The position numbers were made by a program, and so were the translations under genes. From a bacterium (GTDB lineage: Bacteria > CAYTYR01 > UBA6262), in contig JAQTQE010000018.1 in assembly GCA_028712365.1 (NCBI GenBank), forward strand, positions 1 through 34,677: a stretch of 34,677 bases of DNA, in the 5' to 3' direction. The first letter of the stretch is position 1, and each line of letters starts with the position of its first letter. Under the pieces are notes generated by a model that searched no databases, was not told where the DNA came from, and worked only from the letters and a program-made list of their open reading frames with translations. This document shows, in pieces, positions 11,238 through 19,707 of the stretch.

Positions 11238-12350
11238 CTACAGCCGCATTGGCATGATCACATACAAATATTCTTCATTGTTTTGCGGCTTGATCACCCC
11301 TGGACTCATTGGGTTGCTTAACTCCAAGATAATATTTTGCGTGGAAAGGTTCTTTAGCACTTCCACTAAATATTTGGGGTTATAAGCCACCTCAAATTTA
11401 TTGCCTTTATACTCTATTTCCAGTTCTTCTTGCGCTTCTCCCAGGCCTTGTGACATACTGGAGATAATCGCTTTATTATTTATTAGTTCAAGCTTGATGG
11501 ATTCTGCTTTCTCTGGGGCGATCAACGACATTCTTTTTATAGCACTTAAGAATTTAGCTGTGTCTAAAAGCACCTCCTGCGAATGTTCTTTGGGTATCAC
11601 TTGCTTATAATTGGGGAATTTTCCCTCGATCAATCGCGAAACCAGGATGGTCGCGCCGACTTTATAGGATATTTGGTTTTCAGTAAGTTCTATTTTTACT
11701 GTTTTGCTTTCATCTTCTATCTCCCCTATCAAGCGGTTGATCTCACGTAATGCTTTAGAAGGAATGATCACGTCTAATTTGTTTTTTAAGCCTTTATTAA
11801 GCTTTCCTCCATTAACATAAGCTAGCCTCCGGCCATCAGTAGCCACCATTTCCAGGTTATTATTAGATGTCTGTAATAATACTCCGGTTAATACATACCT
11901 GGTTTCATCATTGGAAATAGCGAAAATAGTTTTTTGGATCATCTTTTTAAGCGTGACCATAGAAACATCAAAAGCATTTTCCTCTTTAAAATCAGGAATG
12001 ATCGGAAATTCATCCTTTGGTAATCCCATGATCTTAAATACTATCTTACCACAAGATAAAATAACCTTATATTCTGGGGTTACTTCTATCTGAATATCCT
12101 GGCTTGGTAATTCACGGACAATATCAAAGAGCATTTTAGCCGGAAGAGTGATCGATCCTTCTTTGAGTATTTCCGTAGGTATTTCTGTTTTTATTCCCAC
12201 TTCCAGGTCTGTTGCCGCTAATTTTAATTTGTCTTTTTGGGTTTCTAATAAAATATTGGCTAATACTGGTAAGCTGACCCGATTAGAAATAATAGATTGG
12301 ACGCTTTGTACTCCTTTTAATAATTCAGCTTGGGAACAAACTATCTTCAT
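11238..12350 (-). CDS. dnaN: DNA polymerase III beta sliding clamp
   Basis: Forms the ring-shaped dimer that tethers polymerase III to DNA. It has 370 residues, enough for the three repeated clamp domains. Recognisable stretches are MKIVCSQAELLKGVQSVQ, LKLAATDLEVGIKTEIP, ATDGRRLAYV and the C-terminal YLYVIMPMRL. ATG 12350 follows a strong AAAGGAGG at five bases. It is separated from dnaA by 218 bases that contain DnaA boxes and an AT-rich tract, and it leads the dnaN-recF-dciA-gyrB-gyrA run. Confidence 0.97.
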   Translation of the reverse strand: MKIVCSQAELLKGVQSVQSIISNRVSLPVLANILLETQKDKLKLAATDLEVGIKTEIPTEILKEGSITLPAKMLFDIVRELPSQDIQIEVTPEYKVILSCGKIVFKIMGLPKDEFPIIPDFKEENAFDVSMVTLKKMIQKTIFAISNDETRYVLTGVLLQTSNNNLEMVATDGRRLAYVNGGKLNKGLKNKLDVIIPSKALREINRLIGEIEDESKTVKIELTENQISYKVGATILVSRLIEGKFPNYKQVIPKEHSQEVLLDTAKFLSAIKRMSLIAPEKAESIKLELINNKAIISSMSQGLGEAQEELEIEYKGNKFEVAYNPKYLVEVLKNLSTQNIILELSNPMSPGVIKPQNNEEYLYVIMPMRL

Positions 12351-12568
12351 CCGTTCCTCCTTTAAGATAATATATTAGTAGTAAGTTATATAATATTTAG
12401 ATCAACAGCAATAATAATAATAAGGCAAAGAATATGTGTATAATAGCATAAAACGTTGATAATAAACAAAAATAGAGAACTAATAAGGTGTGTATAAAAA
12501 AGAACATTATAAACAGAACTAACAAAAAGTTTAAAGAAAAAAACTTATACACAAAAACAAAAGGTTAC
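12351..12568. other. oriC: Candidate oriC unwinding region between dnaN and dnaA
   Basis: This gap holds three DnaA-box sequences of the TTATACACA form: 12435-12443 (minus), 12489-12497 (minus) and 12545-12553 (plus). To the dnaN side the DNA is very AT-rich. A run of AAT triplets (about 12409-12423) lies 11 bases from the first box; read outward from the box it fits the 3'-[G/A]A[T/A]-5' pattern of DnaA-trios. Boxes, trios and an AT-rich tract together are the core of a basal unwinding system as known in B. subtilis. Function is inferred from sequence and location. Confidence 0.65.
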
Positions 12569-13939
12569 TCAGAGCTTATTCTTAAGTTCCATGATGATTT
12601 TGTTAATTAAGGCGGCAAAAAATGGATCCACGTTCATTTTCTTGCCTATTTTTTCACAAGCATACATCACCGTCGTATGGTCTCGCCCGCCAAACGCGGC
12701 ACCAATTTCAGGTAGAGAATATTCAGTCAAAGACCGGGAGAGATACATAGCTATTTGGCGCGGAAAAGCGATCGCGTCTGTTCTTTTTTTGCTCTGCATA
12801 TCCTTGAAATCTATATGAAAATGCTTTGCCACTGCTTCTTGAATCTGCCGCATGGTAATATTAGGCTCAACGTCTTTAGTTGGTAACAGGTCTTTCAGGA
12901 TTTCTTCTGCCAATTCCAAAGTAACCCGTTTTCCGGTCAAGGAGGAAAAAGCCACCACCCGGATCAAGGCTCCCTCTAATTCCCGGATATTAGCTTTAAT
13001 CTTATTAGCGATAAAAAGCATGACTTCTTCCGGCGCATTTATTTTTTCCAGCTCAGCTTTTCGCCTTAAAATAGCTATTCTGGTCTCCAAATCCGGCGGC
13101 TGAATATCTGTTACCAAACCCCATTCAAAACGAGTAGTTAAACGCTCCTCCAACGCAGGAATTTCCTTAGGTGGCCGGTCACTGGAAAAGATCAATTGTT
13201 TATGATTGTCATATAAAGCGTTAAAAGTATGGAAAAAGCCTTCCTGTGAGCTGCCTTTGCCACCGAAAAATTGCACATCGTCCACCAGGAGAACGTCAAC
13301 ATTGCGGTATTTACTACGAAATTCTCCTGGTTTGGAAAAACGGATAGAATCAATAAACTCATTAACAAAACGCTCGCTAGTAACATATAATAAGCGTACA
13401 TGCGGGTAGGCAGCTTTTATATAATGACCAATGGCATGCAAAAGGTGTGTTTTCCCAAGCCCGACGCCGCCATAAATAAAAAAAGGATTATACGCTTTGC
13501 CAGGTTCCTTAGCCACAGCCTGAGCAGCTGCCTGGGCAAAACGATTGCTTGGCCCAATAACAAAGCTGTCAAAAGTATATTTCGGATTAAACAAGACATC
13601 GGCAAAGGTAGATTCTGGAGTAGTGATGGGAATTGGTTCGATTTCTTCTTTGGTGATCTGCGTAGCAGGCTCTTTATAGGCCGGAGACAATAAAAAATTT
13701 AGAGAGATCTGTAACTCACCATTATCATGATGTTTGACAAAAAAGTCGATCACCGGTCGCGATAGATGTTCGATCCACCACTCTTGGAAAAAACGATTTG
13801 GCACTTCAAGCGTTAAAATATTAGTGTCAAACCCGATAAATTTAACCGGTTTTACCCACAGGTCAAAAGTTTCTTCTTCAAGAGTTGTTTTGATCTGATT
13901 AAGGGTTAATTCCCAGGATTCTAAAGGATTTTTCAGCAT
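12569..13939 (-). CDS. dnaA: Chromosomal replication initiator DnaA
   Basis: Binds DnaA boxes and opens oriC. I start at ATG 13939 (MLKNPLESWE), giving 456 residues; an ATG at 13972 lies inside a DnaA box and adds an atypical hydrophobic leader. Domain I (about 1-85) includes FDLWVKPVKF. The AAA+ domain has Walker A GGVGLGKT (157-164), Walker B LLVDD (217-221) and the arginine-finger region LTTRFEWGLV. The domain IV DNA-binding helix-turn-helix carries GGRDHTTVMYA (417-427). DnaA boxes lie on both sides of the gene, and the upstream group lies 24 bases before this start, which suggests autoregulation. Confidence 0.97.
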   Translation of the reverse strand: MLKNPLESWELTLNQIKTTLEEETFDLWVKPVKFIGFDTNILTLEVPNRFFQEWWIEHLSRPVIDFFVKHHDNGELQISLNFLLSPAYKEPATQITKEEIEPIPITTPESTFADVLFNPKYTFDSFVIGPSNRFAQAAAQAVAKEPGKAYNPFFIYGGVGLGKTHLLHAIGHYIKAAYPHVRLLYVTSERFVNEFIDSIRFSKPGEFRSKYRNVDVLLVDDVQFFGGKGSSQEGFFHTFNALYDNHKQLIFSSDRPPKEIPALEERLTTRFEWGLVTDIQPPDLETRIAILRRKAELEKINAPEEVMLFIANKIKANIRELEGALIRVVAFSSLTGKRVTLELAEEILKDLLPTKDVEPNITMRQIQEAVAKHFHIDFKDMQSKKRTDAIAFPRQIAMYLSRSLTEYSLPEIGAAFGGRDHTTVMYACEKIGKKMNVDPFFAALINKIIMELKNKL

Positions 13940-13962
13940 GAATAAGGTCTCTATAAAAAATG

Positions 13963-13994
13963 TTATCCACATAATTATTCACAATTGTGGATAA
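13963..13994. promoter_or_regulatory. oriC: Upstream DnaA-box cluster of oriC
   Basis: TTATCCACA at 13963-13971 (plus) and its exact inverse at 13986-13994 flank a one-mismatch box, TTATTCACA, at 13975-13983. Three boxes in 32 bases just upstream of dnaA form a high-affinity DnaA array. It lies between dnaA and rpmH, as in many bacteria, and probably overlaps the dnaA promoter. The rest of the gap up to the rpmH promoter is AT-rich with no gene seen. Confidence 0.85.
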
Positions 13995-14146
13995 GTAGTA
14001 TTTCCTATTAATAATATTCAAAAATACAGCATTAAAAGGATACTTCTACCCTGATCTGGTGCTTTATTTTTAGGATAAGCGTATTTTACTAAAAAAAGCA
14101 AAATAAGTCAAGTGAAAAATGTAGGAAATATTAAGCTATTTTAGTC

Positions 14147-14176
14147 TTGACAACAAGGCTCAGAATATAGTATAAT
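14147..14176 (+). promoter_or_regulatory. Strong sigma70 promoter for the rpmH operon
   Basis: A perfect TTGACA (14147-14152) and a perfect TATAAT (14171-14176) are separated by 18 bases. They lie about 40 bases upstream of rpmH and point away from dnaA. This is the best-matching promoter in the window, as expected for a ribosomal-protein operon. Confidence 0.85.
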
Positions 14177-14215
14177 CAGAACCTAATATGATTATTAAAA
14201 CTTCGAGGAGGAACA

Positions 14216-14350
14216 ATGTTACCAACATATCGACCCAATAAGCGTAAAAGAAAAAAAACCCATGGTTTTAGGATAAGGATGAAAACCCGGGGTGGCCGCA
14301 AGGTTTTAAAAGCGCGTAAAGCTAAAGGACGCAAAAGAATAGCCGTATAA
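14216..14350 (+). CDS. rpmH: 50S ribosomal protein L34 (bL34)
   Basis: A 44-residue, very basic protein of the large ribosomal subunit. It begins [19 protein letters not shown], continues with [20 protein letters not shown] and ends in IAV; this is the L34 pattern over its full normal length. ATG 14216 follows a GAGGAGG site. It heads the rpmH-rnpA-yidD-yidC-jag run, and rnpA begins one base after its stop. Confidence 0.97.
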   Translation: MLPTYRPNKRKRKKTHGFRIRMKTRGGRKVLKARKAKGRKRIAV

Positions 14351-14351
14351 A

Positions 14352-14717
14352 ATGACAGTCAGATTAAAATTGGGCAGGCAAAAAAAGGTAAAAAAAAAGC
14401 AGGATTTTAAAGTTGTTTTCGACGCTGGTAGACGATATAGTAATGCATTTATCAGCCTTGTTTTTACGAGCCAACAGATAACGGAGAACAAAGATCCTGT
14501 TAGACGCATAGGTATTATCGCCTCACGCAAAGTAGGCAATGCTGTCCAGCGAAACCGGTTAAAGAGGCTGGTTCGCGAGGTTTTTAGGATAAACCAGCAT
14601 AGTTTTAGAAGCCCTCTAGATCTTATAGTGATTCTTAAACCGTTGGCCAGAGAGGCGACCGGAGAAAGCTTGCAAAACGGTTTTTTAGAACTATGCAAAA
14701 AAGCACACCTAATATAA
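14352..14717 (+). CDS. rnpA: Ribonuclease P protein component
   Basis: The protein subunit of RNase P, which helps the RNase P RNA process tRNA 5' ends. It has 121 basic residues. The RNR signature is visible as [20 protein letters not shown], preceded by the conserved [13 protein letters not shown] block. It starts one base after rpmH with little ribosome-binding sequence, so translation probably depends on rpmH. Its stop overlaps the yidD start as TAATG. Confidence 0.95.
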   Translation: MTVRLKLGRQKKVKKKQDFKVVFDAGRRYSNAFISLVFTSQQITENKDPVRRIGIIASRKVGNAVQRNRLKRLVREVFRINQHSFRSPLDLIVILKPLAREATGESLQNGFLELCKKAHLI

Positions 14718-14929
14718 TGATACTAAATAAATTGGTTGTTGGCATAATAAAAACCTATCAACTAGGTTCAAAGCACTTTCCTCGAGTATGCCGTTTCACC
14801 CCCTCCTGTTCCCAATATTGTCTGGAGGCGGTGGAAAAGTACGGACTGGCTCGAGGTCTTTTTTTAGGCATTAAAAGAATTTTGAAATGTCACCCGTTTC
14901 ACCCTGGCGGGCACGATCCCATCCCATGA
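14717..14929 (+). CDS. yidD: Membrane protein insertion efficiency factor YidD
   Basis: A small protein thought to assist YidC-dependent membrane insertion. I use ATG 14717, which overlaps the rnpA stop as TAATG and gives 70 residues beginning [15 protein letters not shown], matching the family; an ATG at 14693 adds eight unlikely residues. The diagnostic motifs are [19 protein letters not shown] and [13 protein letters not shown]. The N-terminus is a short amphipathic helix. It lies between rnpA and yidC, its usual place. Confidence 0.93.
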   Translation: MILNKLVVGIIKTYQLGSKHFPRVCRFTPSCSQYCLEAVEKYGLARGLFLGIKRILKCHPFHPGGHDPIP

Positions 14930-14945
14930 ATAGAGGCACAATAAA

Positions 14946-16529
14946 ATGGAAAAAAGAGTATTAATAGCGACATTTTTATCAATGATGATCATTTTTTTAT
15001 TCTGGCAATCATTCCAAAAGCCATCTGTTCCGGCTAACCAGCCAGCCGGCACACCAGTAACCAAGACCGTACAGGCTACCATACCTGAGACTGTAATTGG
15101 CTCTACGCCAGCAAAAACTGCTCCGTTAGAAACTTCTCTTCAAGCAGAACAGCTGGTAACCGTTAATACCAGTACATCTAAGATCAGCATCGGAACCAAG
15201 GGCGGAGGTATTGCCATATGGCAGATCAAGGATAAAAACGGGCAATGGGTGAATATGACCCCCTCCTCACCGGAAAAACAGCAGATGCTAAGAATTGATA
15301 CAAAACAGGCTCCTTATTTATCAGCAGTTATTTTTCATTCCGATCAAACAGAATTGCTTTTACATGATTCTGAAGAAGGAACCATAACTCTCACCGGGAA
15401 AACCCCCGAGGGATTAGAGATCACACGGAAATACTTGTTTACAAGCGATGGTTATGTGGTTAACGCCGGCATCGTTATTAAAAATACCGGATCTATGCCG
15501 GTACAGGTACCTGCTTATAACTTGTGGTGGGGACCAGGGTTAAATCCTTTGAATAATAAAGGAGAACAAAACACTGCCAATGCCTGGTTAAATGGTAAGG
15601 TTGCCAGGAAAATTAAGCCAGAGCTTCAACCTGGGGATGTACGGTGGGCAGCGTTAGACAGCCAATACTTTATAGTGGCTCTTATTCCGAACCAAACCCC
15701 TTTCTCCGGCGTCAATAGTGAGAGAAATACTGAAAAAAAGGTTTTAGTCGGTTTAACCCAAAAAGAAATTCTTTTATCTCCTGGCGAAACCAGCCAATGC
15801 CAACTCGATATTTACGCCGGCCCGAAAGAATACTATACGCTTAAAGCCCTGGGCCCAAAGCTGGAAGAAATGGTCGGCTTTGGTTATTTAGGGAAATTTG
15901 TCTACGTGATATTGGAATATATTAATAAATGGGTCCATAATTATGGCTGGGCGATCATTATTCTTACCCTGCTAATGCAGGCGATCCTGCTTCCCTTGAC
16001 ATTAAAAAGCTACAAATCAATGAAAGAAATGCAAGACCTGCAACCCTTAATGAAACAATTGCAGGAAAAATATAAGGATGAACCGCAGCGTCTTAATGTA
16101 GAAGTTATGAACTTATATAAAACCCACAAAGTCAACCCTTTTGGCGGCTGCCTCCCTATGCTGTTGCAATTGCCTATATTTTTTGCGCTTTTTAACACCA
16201 TTAAAAATGCCGTAGAACTAAGAAACGCGCACTTTATTTTCTGGATCAAGGATCTTTCTTTGCCAGATACTATTTTTACTCTCGCTGGTATTAATATGAA
16301 TGTTTTGCCATTACTCATGGGTATAGGGATGTTTATCCAGCAAAAAATGACGGCGACTGATCCGCAACAAGCGAAAATGATGATGTTCATGCCCGTAATA
16401 TTTACGGTGATGTTCTGGGGCTTTCCCAGCGGGCTTGTTTTGTACTGGTTTGTCAATAGCCTGGTTTCCATGGTCGGTCAATATGTTATTATGAGCAAAA
16501 AACCGCCAAAAGTAGAAATCGTTAGTTAA
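14946..16529 (+). CDS. yidC: Membrane protein insertase YidC (with large periplasmic domain)
   Basis: Inserts proteins into the inner membrane, alone or with SecYEG. It has 527 residues. The first membrane helix is at about 4-22 and is followed by a large periplasmic P1 domain (about 25-330) rich in beta-type sequence, as in Gram-negative YidC and absent in the short Gram-positive forms. The conserved 60KD domain follows: a helix at GWAIIILTLLMQAILLPLTL, the cytoplasmic coiled region (MQDLQPLMKQLQEKYKDE), then hydrophobic segments including GGCLPMLLQLPIFFALFNTI and PSGLVLYWFVNSLVSM. A GAGG lies about ten bases before ATG 14946. This architecture is a main argument for a diderm host. Confidence 0.96.
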   Translation: MEKRVLIATFLSMMIIFLFWQSFQKPSVPANQPAGTPVTKTVQATIPETVIGSTPAKTAPLETSLQAEQLVTVNTSTSKISIGTKGGGIAIWQIKDKNGQWVNMTPSSPEKQQMLRIDTKQAPYLSAVIFHSDQTELLLHDSEEGTITLTGKTPEGLEITRKYLFTSDGYVVNAGIVIKNTGSMPVQVPAYNLWWGPGLNPLNNKGEQNTANAWLNGKVARKIKPELQPGDVRWAALDSQYFIVALIPNQTPFSGVNSERNTEKKVLVGLTQKEILLSPGETSQCQLDIYAGPKEYYTLKALGPKLEEMVGFGYLGKFVYVILEYINKWVHNYGWAIIILTLLMQAILLPLTLKSYKSMKEMQDLQPLMKQLQEKYKDEPQRLNVEVMNLYKTHKVNPFGGCLPMLLQLPIFFALFNTIKNAVELRNAHFIFWIKDLSLPDTIFTLAGINMNVLPLLMGIGMFIQQKMTATDPQQAKMMMFMPVIFTVMFWGFPSGLVLYWFVNSLVSMVGQYVIMSKKPPKVEIVS

Positions 16530-16564
16530 TTAAATTAAAGCAAGAGCCTAAGGAGCAGCTGTTT

Positions 16565-17236
16565 ATGAAAGAAATTGAAGTAGAAGGAAAAACCGTAGAA
16601 GAAGCTATAAACAAAGCCTTATCTGAATTAAAAGTGGATATTGAACGTGTGGATATTAAAATCATTAATGAAGGTAAAGCGGGATTATTTGGTTTAATGG
16701 GTGCGACCCCTGCTCTTGTAAAAGTTGGCCTGAAAGAACCAGCAATAACACAAAAAGATCTTAGTGCCAGGGCCAAAACGATTGTGGATACAGTTTTAGC
16801 TAAGATTAAAGTCGATGGTGAAACAAAGATCGCCAACGAAGGCAATAAAATATTAATTGATATCAATAGCACTGATAGCGCGTTATTGATCGGCAAGAAA
16901 GGCCAAACCTTGGAAGCTTTCCAATATATTGTGAACCTGATGATCAACAAAGAGATCAAGAACGGACTATACCCGGGTATTACGCTGGAAGACAAGTATA
17001 AAATAATTATTGATACGGAAGGATATCTTATTCGTCGGGAAGAAACATTGATAAAAATGGCAAAAAATTTAGCGGATAAAGTGAAAGAGTCTGGGAAAAA
17101 AGCTGTTTTAGAGCCTATGTCTGCTCATGACCGCCGGTCGATTCACATGGCCTTACAAGACACGCCAGGCATTAAAACAGAAAGTGAAGGAGAAGGATCA
17201 TTTAGACGAATAGTGATCTACCCGGCTGAATCATAA
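16565..17236 (+). CDS. jag: RNA-binding protein Jag/KhpB
   Basis: A cytoplasmic RNA-binding protein linked with KhpA and YidC function. It has 223 residues in the standard order: Jag-N domain (about 1-55, with GKAGLFGLMG), then a KH domain with LLIGKKGQTLEAFQYIVN, then a C-terminal R3H domain with EPMSAHDRRSIHMALQD. ATG 16565 follows an AGGAG site. It is the last gene of the rpmH operon, 35 bases after yidC, and a clear terminator follows at 17261. Confidence 0.94.
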   Translation: MKEIEVEGKTVEEAINKALSELKVDIERVDIKIINEGKAGLFGLMGATPALVKVGLKEPAITQKDLSARAKTIVDTVLAKIKVDGETKIANEGNKILIDINSTDSALLIGKKGQTLEAFQYIVNLMINKEIKNGLYPGITLEDKYKIIIDTEGYLIRREETLIKMAKNLADKVKESGKKAVLEPMSAHDRRSIHMALQDTPGIKTESEGEGSFRRIVIYPAES

Positions 17237-17260
17237 AAGGTTAAAACAATTATCTCCACT

Positions 17261-17294
17261 ACCCCTGCTTTTTAAATAATGGCAGGGGTTTTTT
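17261..17294 (+). terminator. Rho-independent terminator after jag
   Basis: ACCCCTGC (17261-17268) pairs perfectly with GCAGGGGT (17282-17289) around a 13-base AT-rich loop and is followed by a T run to 17294. It separates the rpmH-jag operon from mnmE. Confidence 0.9.
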
Positions 17295-17315
17295 ATTCCT
17301 GATCTGGGATTATGA

Positions 17316-17344
17316 TTGCTTTTGACCAGAGTTTGGTATAAAAT
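17316..17344 (+). promoter_or_regulatory. Possible mnmE promoter very close to the start codon
   Basis: TTGCTT (17316-17321) and TAAAAT (17339-17344) are 17 bases apart. Alternatively TGGTATAAA (from 17334) reads as an extended -10. Either way transcription would start only a few bases before ATG 17354, and no ribosome-binding site is visible. Confidence 0.4.
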
Positions 17345-17353
17345 AACATTATT

Positions 17354-18742
17354 ATGAAAGCGACAACTGTGCTGTCAGACACGATTACCGCTATAGCTAC
17401 TCCTCCGGGAGAAGGCGGGTTGGCAGTCATCCGGATAAGCGGCGGACAAGCGATAAGTATATTAGATAAAATATTTATATCACAGCACGAGAAGTGTGTG
17501 GCCAAAATGACCACACACAAACTATATCACGGCGCTATGAAAGAAGGAGTGGTTAGCGGGGAAGAAGTATTGGCCGCGATCATGCGTGCACCGCATTCTT
17601 ATACTGGGGAAGACGTGGTGGAAATATTTGCCCATGGAGGCGTACTGGTCAGCAAAGGGATAGTCCAAAGCATTGTCAGGCAAGGCGCCCGCCTGGCAGA
17701 GCCAGGAGAGTTTACCAAAAGGGCTTTTTTGAATGGCAGGATAGATTTAAGCCAGGCAGAAGCAGTCGCTGATGTAATATCCGCTAAAACAGAGAGAGCT
17801 CTTAAAATAGGACTTAATCAACTCGACGGCAGTCTTGCTAAAAAAATAAAAAGCATTCAAAATAGAATAATGGATATTATCGCGCAATTAGAGGCGAATA
17901 TAGATTATGCAGAAGAAGAAATAGAAAACATAAGCACAAAGCAGTTAAGAAAGAGAATAGAAGAAAATGCAAATAATATAGAAGATCTTATTAGAACATA
18001 TGAACAGGGGAGAGTAATTAAGAACGGAGCAATAGTCGCCATTGTCGGCAGGCCCAATGTCGGCAAATCAAGCCTGTTAAACTGTTTATTAAAAGAGGAA
18101 AAAGCAATTGTGACAGCAATTCCCGGTACGACAAGAGATGTGATAGAAGAGGTAATAAATATACAAGGAATCCCGGTAAGATTGATGGATACTGCCGGAG
18201 TAAGAAATTCAACGGGCATTATTGAAACAATAGGGTTAAAAAGAACGACCCAGGCAATCAAAAAAGCAGATGTATTGCTTTGGGTGATCGATGGTAGCAA
18301 AGATTTTGATAAAAAGACCCGGGATATGTTGAGAAAGACAAAAGGAAAGACTGTAATCGCAGTTATTAATAAGAGAGATCTGCCCCAGCGCGTAAGGAAA
18401 GAGGATTTGAATATACTAGCCAAGTATCCAATAGTGCATATAAGCGCAAGAACAGGCAGGGGATTAAAAGAATTGGAAGAAGTAATTGCCAAGCAAGCAT
18501 TACATAATAGCGCCGGCCAGTCAGAAATGCTTATTATCACCAGCCAACGACAGTTTGAATGTTTAAGAAAAGCTAAAACAAGCTTAGCAAAAGCGCTAAA
18601 ATCGCTAGATAACGATTTAAGCCCAGAGTTTATAGCTTTAGATTTAAGAAAAAGCTTATCATTTATAGGAGAATTAGTAGGAGAGGCGATTAATGAAGAT
18701 ATCCTACATATAATCTTTTCAAAATTCTGCGTCGGTAAATGA
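17354..18742 (+). CDS. mnmE: tRNA uridine-5-carboxymethylaminomethyl modification GTPase MnmE
   Basis: With MnmG it modifies the wobble uridine of several tRNAs. It has 462 residues. The N-terminal folate-binding domain starts with ITAIATPPGEGGLAVIRISG. The inserted GTPase domain has G1 GRPNVGKSS (232-240), the TTRD switch, G3 DTAG and G4 NKRD. The C-terminus is CVGK, carrying the conserved Cys of the CxGK motif. ATG 17354 lacks a ribosome-binding site and lies very near the probable promoter. The usual partner gene mnmG is not next to it; a patatin gene occupies the following position 22 bases downstream. Confidence 0.96.
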   Translation: MKATTVLSDTITAIATPPGEGGLAVIRISGGQAISILDKIFISQHEKCVAKMTTHKLYHGAMKEGVVSGEEVLAAIMRAPHSYTGEDVVEIFAHGGVLVSKGIVQSIVRQGARLAEPGEFTKRAFLNGRIDLSQAEAVADVISAKTERALKIGLNQLDGSLAKKIKSIQNRIMDIIAQLEANIDYAEEEIENISTKQLRKRIEENANNIEDLIRTYEQGRVIKNGAIVAIVGRPNVGKSSLLNCLLKEEKAIVTAIPGTTRDVIEEVINIQGIPVRLMDTAGVRNSTGIIETIGLKRTTQAIKKADVLLWVIDGSKDFDKKTRDMLRKTKGKTVIAVINKRDLPQRVRKEDLNILAKYPIVHISARTGRGLKELEEVIAKQALHNSAGQSEMLIITSQRQFECLRKAKTSLAKALKSLDNDLSPEFIALDLRKSLSFIGELVGEAINEDILHIIFSKFCVGK

Positions 18743-18764
18743 AGCTCACAAACAGGAGGAAGGG

Positions 18765-19664
18765 ATGGCTAAAGTGAAAGTAGGCATAGCTTTAGGTGGT
18801 GGTGGCGCAAGGGGATTGGCGCATTTAGGCGTATTACAAATAATGGAAGAAGAACATATACCTATTGATATTGTTTCAGGCACAAGCATGGGGGCCATAA
18901 TAGGGGCTTTATACGCATATGATCCTGATATTAAGGCATTGATAGCAAAAGTTAGGAAATGTGTGGAAACAGGGGCTTTTAGGGCTCTTATGAATGACTT
19001 GAATAAGGAAAAAGACAGAGAAGGGCTGTTATATAAATTTAGCGGTTTTATTAAACGAGCCTATTTAAGCACTATTATTAAGACCAGATTAAGCGTAATA
19101 CCAAAGGAAAGAATAGAGAATGTAATTGTTGAGCTACTGCCGGATGTTAATATTGAGGACCTGAAAGTACCTTTTTGCGCCACAGCTACAAATTTATTTA
19201 AAGGCGAGGAGATTGTTATTACTAAAGGACCACTGCGCAAGGCTGTGCTGGCCAGTGCAAGTATCCCGGGTATCCTTCCTCCAGTTGACTGGAATGGTGA
19301 TTTGTTAGCAGATGGGGGCTCAGTAAGCGAATGTCCTATTAATGGTTGTAAGCAGCTAGGGGCAGATGTTGTTATAGCAATAAATGTGAAGAGTAGAAAA
19401 AGATATTTAGAGCGTCTTGATAATGGGTTAGAGGTAATTTCGCGGGCTAACTATATTACTGGAACAAAATTAAACGACCTGAACCTACTTAAAGCTGATA
19501 TTGTAATAAATCCGGCAGTTGGGAATATACATTGGGCGCATTTTAAAAGGATAGACCATTGTCTTAAACGTGGCGAAAGGGCAGTATGGTCAAAATTAGA
19601 GATAATTAAAGAAACTATCCAAAAGGCAAAAATCAAGAGGTTTATAGGACAAATCTTTCATTAA
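18765..19664 (+). CDS. Patatin-like phospholipase (RssA/NTE type)
   Basis: A 299-residue serine acyl hydrolase. The oxyanion loop is GGGGARG (11-17), the nucleophile elbow is GTSMG with Ser41, and the catalytic Asp is D183 in DGG, completing the Ser-Asp dyad. There is no signal peptide, so it is cytoplasmic or membrane-peripheral. ATG 18765 follows a good AGGAGG. It lies 22 bases after mnmE and 43 bases before rsmG, with a parS site in that second gap. Members hydrolyse phospholipids or lysophospholipids; the actual substrate cannot be told. Its presence between mnmE and rsmG is unusual. Confidence 0.93.
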   Translation: MAKVKVGIALGGGGARGLAHLGVLQIMEEEHIPIDIVSGTSMGAIIGALYAYDPDIKALIAKVRKCVETGAFRALMNDLNKEKDREGLLYKFSGFIKRAYLSTIIKTRLSVIPKERIENVIVELLPDVNIEDLKVPFCATATNLFKGEEIVITKGPLRKAVLASASIPGILPPVDWNGDLLADGGSVSECPINGCKQLGADVVIAINVKSRKRYLERLDNGLEVISRANYITGTKLNDLNLLKADIVINPAVGNIHWAHFKRIDHCLKRGERAVWSKLEIIKETIQKAKIKRFIGQIFH

Positions 19665-19674
19665 TCTTGAAAAA

Positions 19675-19690
19675 TGTTTCACGTGAAACA
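19675..19690. promoter_or_regulatory. parS: parS centromere site 1
   Basis: TGTTTCACGTGAAACA is an exact match to the B. subtilis parS consensus bound by ParB/Spo0J. The palindrome extends perfectly to 24 bases (19671-19694). It lies between the patatin gene and rsmG. Confidence 0.97.
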
Positions 19691-19707
19691 TTTTAAGGGG
19701 CTTTTTA

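Noticed and set aside
13940-13972. DnaA start at ATG 13972
   Set aside because: It begins inside a DnaA box and adds a hydrophobic leader not seen in DnaA; ATG 13939 gives the normal N-terminus.
14306-14698. 130-residue minus-strand ORF over rnpA
   Set aside because: It is antisense to RnpA with its clear RNR motif, and has no ribosome-binding site or recognisable pattern.
17905-18540. 211-residue hydrophobic minus-strand ORF over mnmE
   Set aside because: It is antisense to the MnmE GTPase domain; the apparent membrane segments arise from reading A/G-rich codons backwards.
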